Of a stretch of 64,000 bases of DNA, positions 50,501 through 61,200 are shown one piece after another. A program made the translations under genes and the position numbers. The notes beneath the pieces were generated by a model, which was not told the DNA's origin, made no database searches, and worked only from the letters and a program-made list of their open reading frames with translations. This stretch comes from Nymphaea colorata (taxonomy: Eukaryota; Streptophyta; Magnoliopsida; Nymphaeales; Nymphaeaceae). The first letter of the stretch is position 1. Each line of letters begins with the position of its first letter. The stretch spans positions 35,933,706 through 35,997,705 of the forward strand of contig NC_045139.1 in assembly GCF_008831285.2 (NCBI RefSeq), written 5' to 3'.

Positions 50501-51452
50501 AGCTTGGAAATGTGGGTCTGCTAGTGATGAAAGTCAAGGACAGAATCAGCCCATTAGCATTCTGTATCGTGATCTCTTCATCATTGAGCTTGGTCTAAAC
50601 CCACAACCCTAGCATAGTTATTTTATTGGCAAAATTTTATTTTTGGACTCTTTAATTTCAAAAAAAGAGATTTCCTCTTCAGGATTTCTTAAGGAGGACC
50701 AGACTTTTCATAAAACCTATCAAATGCAGAACCTAGAGTGAATTTTCATTAGCCTAAAAGACAAAAAGTATTAGCTAAAGTGATAAGAATGTCAGCTGGT
50801 GATAGAAGGTAATAATGAAAAAGAAATTGGCCCCTAGTGTTTTTATAAATTTTCAAATTAGTGAAGTTTCAATCTAGGCCTTTATTTCACAATTTTCATA
50901 GAAATGTCTTTTTTTTATAAAAATATAAAAATGATATGTCTTGAAATTTAGGCACATGGTGGTCCTAAAATGATTTTTCTGATTTTTTTTTAAATGTTTA
51001 TTTAAAGGAATCCGCCATCAATGTAAAATATCTAAAATCATACTCTTATGTCTTTAAGGTTTTGGTTTGCTTTAGAGCTCGGATGGTCCTAAGTTATATT
51101 TTTCAACTCTGGTGTCGCGTTTGCCTTAAGTACAGAAGATTGAGTCAAAACCAAATCTAGAAAAAAAAAATACCAAGAGCTCAGAATATTGATTAATACA
51201 AAAAAATTTTGCAGGTACCCTGATGAAGAAGCAGGACAAGTACCCATGGCCTTTGTGGTGCGTCAACCAAATAGCAGGCTCACTGAAGCACAAGTGATGG
51301 CTTTTGTAGCCGAAAAGGTAATTCAGATCCAAATTCAATATAAAACTCTTTTTGTCACTTCAAATTTTAGTTCTCAATTTTTTTTTCTATCCCACTCAGT
51401 TATCGGCCTACTTATATTTCACATCAATGACTAGTTGATCACACAATTCAAG

Positions 51453-51484
<32 letters not shown>

Positions 51485-51824
51485 CTTTGCCCTTGATTTT
51501 TTTAAAAAACTTCTGGGTGCACCGTATCGAAGCATAAAAATTTGAGGCGAGTTATCGCCTTTCCTGTTGAATCAGTTGTAATCGGTGACCTATAATTATT
51601 TTTGATTTAAAACAAACGAATATATAGAATTTAATTTGAAAAATGAGGAGAAAAATGAAAAAGGAGAGATGTACTAACCAAGACTTTTCTATATGTAGGT
51701 TGCACCATACAAGAGGGTTCGACGTGTTGCATTTGTAAGCTCTATACCAAAGAATGCGGCAGGGAAGATCTTGAGGAAGGATTTGGCAAAATTGGCACTC
51801 CCCACTCCTCCATCTCGTCTCTAA
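47553..51824 (+). CDS. 4-coumarate:CoA ligase-like peroxisomal acyl-CoA synthetase, copy 2
   Basis: The coding exons are 47553-48620, 48693-48882, 49562-49707, 50362-50429, 51215-51317 and 51699-51824, giving 566 aa. The chemistry is the same as in copy 1: ATP-dependent adenylation of an acid followed by CoA thioester formation. Motifs: box [12 protein letters not shown] (about 217-227), [10 protein letters not shown], box [11 protein letters not shown] with the usual glycine, [23 protein letters not shown], and the catalytic lysine in AGKILRKDL. The C-terminus PPSRL fits PTS1 import into peroxisomes. Exon 1 is strongly GC-rich while the introns are AT-rich. Exons 2-6 match copy 1 in length exactly (190, 146, 68, 103 and 126 bp). 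An out-of-frame ATG at 47513 precedes the start codon by 40 nt and opens a long overlapping frame. Members of this 4CLL clade include enzymes acting on jasmonate precursors and fatty acids; the substrate here is unknown. Confidence 0.94.
51454..51483. repeat. (TA)n microsatellite in intron 5 of 4CL-like copy 2
   Basis: An uninterrupted TA run between the exons ending at 51317 and starting at 51699. Confidence 0.95.
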
Positions 51825-51860
51825 GTCACTCCCTTTGGAATCTGCCCCATTTTACAGATT

Positions 51861-51865
51861 AAACA

Positions 51866-51936
<71 letters not shown>
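51861..51936. repeat. Compound (AC)n-(AG)n microsatellite in the 3' region of 4CL-like copy 2
   Basis: About ten AC units followed by about 27 AG units with two small AAAG interruptions. It starts about 40 bp after the stop codon, so it is probably transcribed in the 3' untranslated region. Confidence 0.92.
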
Positions 51937-51941
<5 letters not shown>

Positions 51942-52239
51942 AACTTAACTTGAGGTTTACAAAAGGTGTATAGAAGCAATGCCACCTTAAGAAATTTTCT
52001 ATATTGTTCCTGATGGAAGTATAAAAATTTTCCATATTTTTGGTTGGATTTTATCTTAATACTAGTTTGAGCATTTTGGTTCACTTTGCCCGTGTACTAA
52101 AGAGATGAAAAGAAAGGAGACCAAGTTGGTGAATCCAAATGTTTCTTGTTGTACTTGTATCTTCCATTGCTTAAATCTGGTTGTAGAAATGATAATCTGA
52201 GGCTTCTTGCTGTTTTTTTAATGGCCTTGGTTGACTTTA

Positions 52240-52410
52240 CGGGTGCGCATCAGGTCGGGCAGGCCCGATGTCTGAAACTAGGGCCCGGACCCGAGCCTGA
52301 GCTCGGTACCCAAAACCCAGTTTAAAAATTAGTCGGGCCGAATTGGGGGCCCCCGTCGGGCCCAAGCCCATACCGGGCCCCTACCGGTGGCCAGGCCTGG
52401 CGCCCACCCT
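52240..52410. repeat. GC-rich repeat scrap related to the one at 46057-46370
   Basis: Dense in GGGCCCGGACCC, TCGGGCC, GGGCCC and GGCCAGGCC words within otherwise AT-rich intergenic DNA. The class is unknown. Confidence 0.45.
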
Positions 52411-53689
52411 TAGTTGACTCCATTCTTTGTGCCAACAAATAAATATAGACCATTGGTAATATTTTACAAATGAATATAGAAAACAGGGACAGTTGATCTG
52501 GGGACGATGCTCTTGGGTTAATGGGATAGGGTGCAGTAGCAAGTACATACTACGATGCAGCCCTAAACCCTAGAAACAAGAAAAAGAGGGGCTTCGGCCA
52601 TTTTCTAGGTCATGAGGTTCCTACTAGGTCCAAAAGTCAAATAAAAATAAAAAAATTAAGCAAACTAGCAAGCTTTAAAGATAACAAAAATATTCTAATC
52701 CTTCTTAATCAAATGAAAATCATAAACTTATTTGATGACATCTTAACAAAACTCAAAAACAGAAAAGTGCAAAAGTAGATACCCTGAAGAGGTTGAAGGC
52801 CCTCACTTTTTCTCTTTGCCCCACCGAGTTTAAGGCTGTTTCGAGACCTAGGTGGAAAGTGGGATAGATATCTCCACCCTTCGAACCATAATGCCTCTCA
52901 ACTAGAGTGTCAAACAGCTACCATTTGTAAAACAAGAGAGTAACACCCACTAAAATTTAACTGACGGCTGGGCTTTAACCACCCTGCCAGTTTGACCTAA
53001 TGTGCTTATGTTCCTTGAAGCAAGGTAAGTAGGAGAAGAATAAGAGAAAGAAAGTAAAAAACCGACTTGCTTTATTTGGATCGAGGGAAACAGATTTATC
53101 ATGGAATTAGAAACCTCAGACTTGTCGCCCAACTCACTTCCCTACCAGATCTCAGATCCACTGCAGAAATCCTATTTCCTACATCCTTGTGGAAATATCT
53201 TGTCTCACATATCATGAAGTAATTCTTATATACCAAAATGATTATTAGGCAATGTAAAATTCTATTCAATTCTTTTATTTTCATACATATATTAACAAGT
53301 TTAATAAGTACGTACATCTATTGTAAGTATGAACTTCTGCTTCATCTTATAACACATAGTCAACAAATGAATCAGGTTCATTAACAATTCAAGTGTTGCA
53401 AAAGAAGACATTAATCACCTACAATATCTTTTGTATATATCGGATTTCTGTCACATAGGTGCCTCCCTCATTTAACAAAAGCATGGAACCTGAGGTGACT
53501 AATTGATGAAATATCAGTCAATGCCAAGGCCTTTGTGAATGATATTCAAGAAAAAAACATTCTGAAGCGAATCATAAAATTAAACGAGATGCTCTTATTA
53601 GACAAAAATGATGAACAAATGTCTAAGAGAACATACACATATATGAAAGCTTCATGTATATATAGGAAAGTTGGTAAAAACAGACAACT

Positions 53690-54709
53690 TGGGTAAAAGA
53701 GAAAAATTTATTTTTTTTAAAAAAAAATTCTGCAATCTAACCTTATAAATATGGTCTTAAGAGTGATTTGGTAAGAAACATATTTTAAATTAGTCAGTTT
53801 ATTACTTGAATAACGTTTTTTTAATAATAAAAAAATGAATGATTCTTACAACATCAAAGTTTGATAGTAGAACAGATCTTTTTTTTTAATAAAAGTAACT
53901 TGAACTAAAACATGATTTACATATAAAATTAGTGTTTATAAACAATGATTTTGATGTTCAAAGTACATTTTAACAGAAACTTAAGAGATCTCGTTTTCAT
54001 CCCTATATATAAGTAAGTGAACATATAAGTAAGTGAACAATAACTCCAATTATCCAAAGTCATCAACTATTTAACCAAGACCATCATTTAAAGAAAATGG
54101 TTGATTAAAAAAAAAAATGATGTAAATTAATATTAAATAACAAAAATGTTTTTCTCTCTTTATTTTTCTCTTAATCATTCATCAAGTTGGATCGCACGGT
54201 TCTATAAAAAGTTAATCATTCAATTATATATATATATATTCCAACAACCACCCGATAGAAGCCCCTTTCAAATCCTCAAACACGATCGTACAAGCAATAA
54301 TTTCCTATAACAATTAAAAAAAAAAGAGAAAGAGTGATTTAGAATTACAATCAATTTTTTTTAAAAATATTTTTTCTGCAATGTAACCTTATAAATATGG
54401 TCATAAGAGTTATTTTGGTTCGAAACATATATTAAATTAGTCAGTTTTTCACTTGAATAACGTTTTTTTAATAATAAACAATGAATGACTCTTATAACAT
54501 ATAAATTTGACAGTAGAAAAGATCATTTTTTTTTACTAAAACATGAATTAAAAGAAATGAATTGTTGAAATAAAAACAAAAAGAAAAAAATGCAAATTAA
54601 TATAAATGGCAAAAATGACCATCACATTTTTTTCTCTTAACCGTTTTCATGTTGAATAACAGAGCATATTAGATGGCTAGATGACTTTAAAAAGCTAAAG
54701 TCACAATTC

Positions 54710-54755
<46 letters not shown>

Positions 54756-54842
54756 ATTCCAACAGCCAGGTTTACTCGATGGAAACCCCTTTCAGATCCT
54801 CAAACACAATTATACAAGCAATAACTTCCTGGTAACAGTTGA
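53690..54842. repeat. Two-copy direct duplication of about 500-630 bp
   Basis: A unit containing CTGCAATCTAACCTTATAAA at 53730 recurs at 54376 with one change (offset 646). Both copies share TTAGTCAGTTT, CACTTGAATAACGTTTTTTT or a near match, and TTTAATAATAAA. Both end near CCCCTTTCA(A/G)ATCCTCAAACAC and ACAAGCAATAA(T/C)TTCCT, at about 54318 and 54842. The second copy is shorter through internal deletions and carries a longer (TA)n run (54713-54753). Confidence 0.85.
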
Positions 54843-55234
54843 AGGACGAGATTGCTTTAGCATTATAATCGCTAAAAGTTACAGTATAACGTCATATATC
54901 GGTCAAGATGGATGCGTGCGACCAGGTCCTTGTGTCATTTCTCAGGGTAACAGGCTTTTAACTCCAGATTGACATATGAGAATCATTATGAACAACCCAT
55001 ATCAGGATGTTTGGAAGGGATTAAGAGGAAACGTAATAATTAAAATCTCCTGTAACATTCACATACACCAGATGCCAGCGTGTGTGTGTGGTTTATGTGT
55101 ATAAGCATGTGCAAATGGATTGAGAGATATTTGATTGGTAATAAGCGAGATAAATAATTAAAAAATCAAATGAAAACTTATATCTAGGCTCAAAAATGGA
55201 TGGGCGAGGAGAAGAAACATGCATTCTACAAGCT

Positions 55235-58200
55235 TCAGAAATTCTCCTCATCATCGACAAAATTCAACAAAAATCTCAACATGGCATCCTTGTCTACTAC
55301 ACCTTGGCTTCCATTGGTTGCTATGGCACCTTGCATGATTTGTGTATAGAGCCTCTCAAGTTGTGGTACGCTGTACTCCTGTGTTCGTTCTACTAGCCGT
55401 TGCTTGATTGCTTCTACTTGATTGTTTACTTCCTTCTCCTCTGAACATCTTCCAGGCTCACTATCATTGTTTTCGTTTGCATGGGATGTGTCATTACATG
55501 CCACAGCATTTTCCGCTGCTTCAGATGGTTCCTCTGCATCCGGACAACCATCTGAAGCTTTTAGATCACCATTTTCTTCAGCTTGTTGTGGTTCTATTGC
55601 TTCAACAGAAGCAGCAGCCTTCGTTGATTCAGGTTCTCCTGTCTGATGCCTATCCTCTGACACCAAAGGAAGTTGAGCACCTGCAGAATAGTTAGCTGTC
55701 CAGAATCAACAATGTAATTCTAAGGCAGGACCTGTCCTGGTCTCAAACACATTCAATTCTGGCTTATATTCAGCACAGCATATGAGATGGTCATCACCAA
55801 GCCAAAAAAGTGATATATCAGATAAGACAGACTGACTGGCTTCGATGAATCCAAAAATCAGTAGCTCAGCTCAATTTAAATGTAATCGATAATTTTAACA
55901 CTGAGCAAGTTCAGTATCTAACAATCCATCCATCAACTTAACAATAAGTTAGACAATACCATGGATTAGCATTACCAAAGGTAATGCTAGTAAGATTAAA
56001 TCAATGAATACCTCGAGAAACAAGGCAATCACAAAGAGTCATGAAGCAACTAAGTAAAAACCTAAGACCATCTCTGGCAATAAAAAACAATTATAATAAG
56101 CCTACCTGATTGCTCAGTATCATTGTGCTTCTTGGTCCTTTTCAGTGCTTCATAACTTTGACATAGATTAACCTCTGGTTGGACGTGTCGCAAGCGTGCA
56201 CTTGTTCTTGTTGCACTTGCCAGTTGTACTACTGGGGTTGCAGGTAGAGTTGGGCCAGTGCACAGCTCATCTGGTACGCGGATAGGGCCCCCTTGTTCTG
56301 CTACCTTGTCACAGAATGAAACAAGTGCAGGATCCATCTGCATCAGCATGCCATGGACCTGCAGAAAACAATCGAGGAAATCATGCACTAAGTTGTTGAA
56401 GCTCTGTCAAGCTCCTGCAATTAAGAATATGATCCAAGGCATACTGCGTCTCGAAGTTCATATGCTCTGCTAACAATCCTAGCTCCGTTGTAGTCATCAC
56501 CATTATAAACCTGCATGTCAAGAGAAAGGAAATTAGAAACATGAATAAGAAGGCATGACAATGAAAAATCACTGAACATACTTTTGCATTCGCTACAATA
56601 AGGTCAACGTCTAGAAGGAATGATGAACGTGTCAGATACTGCCCACAGTCAACACGCTGCAGCACTGTAGCCATATCCATGGGATGTTGGATGATAGTAC
56701 GATAGTTGGGTGCATCTTCATCCAGCACTGGATAATGAAATGCACTGAACCGTTTATCATAAAGAATCCTACATCACATATCAAATGACAGATAATAATG
56801 AATCAGCCATGGCTTGTCCAGGTCCCATGATGATGCTAAATTACTAATACTAGATCTTTCAGATAGTTAAATCACAATTAATCATTAATATAATGTAAGC
56901 ACCAGCAATGTAGTTAAAATCACCAAGTGGGGCCAAGGCGGCAGAACCAAAGTGCCTAGGCAATCCTTTTCAACAGAAAAGAGAGGAGGAAGAATACAAA
57001 AGAAAAAAAGGAGAAAGGGGCCAAATTGGGGTTTTAAAACTGCACCTCAATCAACATACTAAAAGATAGGACAAACAAAATAAAATAAAGTTCTGAGACG
57101 TAAATTTTTAGAAAATGATATATATTTTTTTTGTTAGGGCATTTAGGCATCTAAGCCATTGCCATAGAGACATCTTTAACCACAAAGTACACCAGTAATG
57201 TTTTAGAGATCTATTTCAGAAACCCATCCTGCAGTGGCCCTAGAATTGGTGGACAATAGAAGAAGACAGCTGAGGAACTTGGGAGTCCAAAGAAACTTTA
57301 GCATTCTTAAAGTCCATGGTATACAATAGGTTGGACTCTTCAAGAAGCAAACTGAACAATACATGAGCAACAAAACAAAGCTCATTAAGATGAGACTCAT
57401 CACATAATTAATTTAGAAGAACCTTTTCATCAAAAGGATCAAATGTAGAAAAAAAAAATTCTAACAAAATTCAAGTACCGGTTACAAACATCCCGAAGGC
57501 ACATCCGAAGGCGACGAATTGCATGCTCCTCAGCTTCTGCTTTTGCTTTTAATTCAGAAGGCTTTGGTCCGCTGACTGTCTTAGGAGCCTTTTCAAGCTT
57601 AGGGAGAGAATTCGAGTTTGAGGAACAAGCCTTTTTTTCTTCAGAATGAATCGAGAAAACTGCCTCAACCAACTGGCTGAAAAACAAAAATCTGTCTTCT
57701 GAAGTAGGTTTTTCCACATTGTATCTGTTTCAAGAAATAAAAACAATAATCATGCCTTATTTATATAATTGACTAAAATAAAATCAGGATACAATTCAAG
57801 CACATTGCCATCAATCATCAATCAGTCCTTGGTAGACTATCGAAGACTGAAGAATTGGAGAAGAGGATGAGGAAGCAGAAGAAGGGCCCTTTCACGTCAA
57901 TGCATGCATAGATACACACACACACACACATATAAATATGTAAAGGCATGAGATGAATACAACCCCGACATATGATCTGTTGCTTTTTTAACACTTCTTT
58001 TCCTATAATCTAACCTCATAGATGGACGTTGAATGTTCAAAAGATCAGAGCAATACCAAAACATCATGATTTTTCAACGTATAGATTGAAGCATTTAAGA
58101 TGAGCAAAGCTAAGAAACAATGATTTCTAAACCCTTACAAAATCTGATTTACACATCAAAAAATCAAGATCTATCTTTTTCCTTTTTCAATTTCTAAGCT

Positions 58201-61200
58201 TTGGAAATGCGAATCCATCTATGCAGCTGGACTTATAACAAACGTCACACTGACTTCTGACAGGCTGGCAGCATGGAAGACAAAATCTAAGAGAAAATAT
58301 TGGTTTAGAAAGTGTGAGGTGGAAGCTTAGACAAACTAATCAAGGTAAAGTTAGTAGATTAACTTGATTCCTTGACCTCACATTTGGGCTTATCCCAACC
58401 AACATAGTCCAACAACAGTCTAACAGTTTCTTAGGAACGTTTCCCTCAGGAGCTCTTTTGAAGATATCATTTTCTTGAGAAAATATCGGGAAAATCTCCA
58501 AGAAATTGATTTTTTTTAGAAACTGTGAACTAATAAGTTTATGCTACTTTTTCTGCAGAAATATTAAGAAAGAAGTAGAACAACCTTTTGAAAACACAAA
58601 AGAAAAAAGTTACATGCTTAAAAATAGGAAAGAGAGACTGTTTTGAACATCTAAGAAAATATTGTAAATATCTCAGGATCATAATATGATATTTTCATTC
58701 TTATAATCTAAGAGAAAATGTTGGTTTAGAAAGTGTGAGGTGGAAGCTTAGACAAATTAATCAAGGTAAAGTTAGTAGATTAACTTGATAATGATTCCTT
58801 GACCTCACATTTGGGCTTATCCCAACCAACATAGTATAGTCACCAACAACAGTCTAACAGTTAGGAACGTTTCCCTCAGGAGCTCTTTTGAAGATATAAT
58901 TTTCTTGAGAAAATATCAGGAAAATCTCCAAGAAATTGATTTTTTTTAGAAACTGTGAACTAATAAGTTTTATGCTAGTTTTTCTGCAGAAATATTAAGA
59001 AAGTAGAACAACCTTTTGAAAACACAAAAGAAAAAAGTTACATGCTTAAAAATAGGAAAGAGAGACTGTTTTGAACATCTAAGAAAATATTGTAAATATC
59101 TCAGGATCATAATATGATATTTTCATTCTTATCATATACTGAAAATATCACTATTTTGCCAATATTATTCAACCGATTTCCAAATGACAATAATATTAAG
59201 ATGTTTTCAAATTATTGGAGATGTCTTTTTCTAGACAGCATGCTCACATGCTCATGCTTTTATATGCATTTTTTTCAACTTTATTCCACTTTTTAAAATT
59301 CGTCTTATTATTTGGATAATGACAAGAGAAAGGTTCTTAATATTTACAGGTTCAAACAACACGAATGAGAATAAAGCTTGCTAACATAGCACATAAATCA
59401 TGAAGCGTAACTTTTAAGAGTTAATAAAACAGATACATTACACACCAATGAAACTAGCTTCAGAAGTGTAACTATACTATATTAGGTGCAACTTACCATG
59501 TATCCCTGTATCTTACATTGAGGTACGATACAAGGGTATCTTACTATCTTATGTTAGGCCTTCCAATAACCAAAAAAGAAAAACAACAAAAGAGATTTTT
59601 TTTCTTTTCTGAACTTATAGTTGCATGAACTCCTTCAGGCTGAATATTAAGTTTGTCATGAAAGACATTACATAGGTCTTCATGAAAAAACATAGGGCTG
59701 TCATAGTTGTTCACATAAAAGCTATGCCTGTCCTCCAAATAAAAACTTCAAGTTTCATGACCATTCAGTTGTTTCAAGATCCTAAGGAGTAAGTCATAAA
59801 CAATAAAACTTATTTATTTAAGTGTAATTATTTCTAATGAGAATATGCAAGTTGTAGGTAGCAATTGATGCACTTCATGATTTTCATAAGCAGCATTTTC
59901 ATAATTTTCTAATCAATATGAATTATCCGTACTTCTTAAAATTTTTGTGATTTTTTAATATAGAAAAATTAAATTTGTAACTATTTACATCACACCACAT
60001 TACATATTTAACTTTGAGCCCGACTGATATGGATTATGTGTCTGGGCTTAAAAAAAAATTTTAGCACGGCAATGCCAATTGCCAAGTACTTACAAGTAAC
60101 TAAAGCAAGCATATATCGTCTTAATAAAGAAGTTGCTGCAATATGATTGACTAAAACGATTCCATTGTAATCTACCTTTTCTTTGTTGGTATTAAGAAAA
60201 CTTATCCCATTTTAATAAGCAATTTGCTATAATGCAAGGGACTTTAAATAACTCCCCAATAATCTGCTTTTATTTTGTTGGTAAGTTGAGGTGAGGAAAC
60301 ATTCAATTTACCATCCTTCCATATTAGATGGTCTACAAAGAGTAAAGACTAAGAGTGTTGGTGATTTTCTCAAAAGCTTCCAATTATATTGTAACATTTT
60401 TGAGTATCAATATCATGTTGAGCAAGATGTAACTGTTTTAAAGAATTAATCATTTAGCAAATTTCACATTTTACATCACAATGTCAACCACTACAAAGGA
60501 TTTTCGTACATTTATTATGTTGTAGATTGTACATATGTCGACATTATTGTGACATGACCTTTCATGAGATTCCCTCACCAACATTTTCTGAGAAGTGATT
60601 TATGTTCATGGCTTACAAGTTACAACAAAGTGCACCACATGGAAAAAAAAAAACTAACACCCAGGATCATAGTGTTTCTTAGAAAGATGTAGAAGTACAA
60701 GAAACAGAATGTGGTACCAACGTAACAAAATCCATGTGCTTACACATTACGTTGGGCAAATACCGAGTATGACCCTTCATCTAATTCATTAAATGGTATT
60801 GAGGATGTTCCAAGCAACAATATTGGAAAATCTGAAGGCAAATCTTCTAAAAGAGTAATTAGAACTGCCTTCAGCTGCTCATGTGCCTGCAATACGATGG
60901 CAACAAGTTAAGAATTATATTCCAACATTTATTGCCGAGTTGCGATTGAAGATTCAGAACATCGCTGACTGTGTAACTTCTCAAATGAGAGCTTAGAATA
61001 TCATTATGACATGGAAAGTCGCAAACTTACAGTTTCCCACCAAAGCTGAAACTGGGGCAAGTATAGAATACTGGGTGTGGTTCTTCTAGCTTCCCCAAAA
61101 ACATGAACCAGTGCTTCTTCTGGGGTTTTTGCACTTGGATCTGACATAAGGGCAGGAAGCCCTAACGAGTGCACTGGAAATTTCTCCAATTCATGGAGAA

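Larger units (their letters stand above)
51825..55234. other. Intergenic region between convergent 4CL-like copy 2 and the ATAD2-like gene
   Basis: It holds the 3' region of copy 2 with an (AC)n-(AG)n tract, a GC-rich repeat scrap (52240-52410), AT-rich DNA and a two-copy duplication (53690-54842). No coding exon was recognised. Confidence 0.6.
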
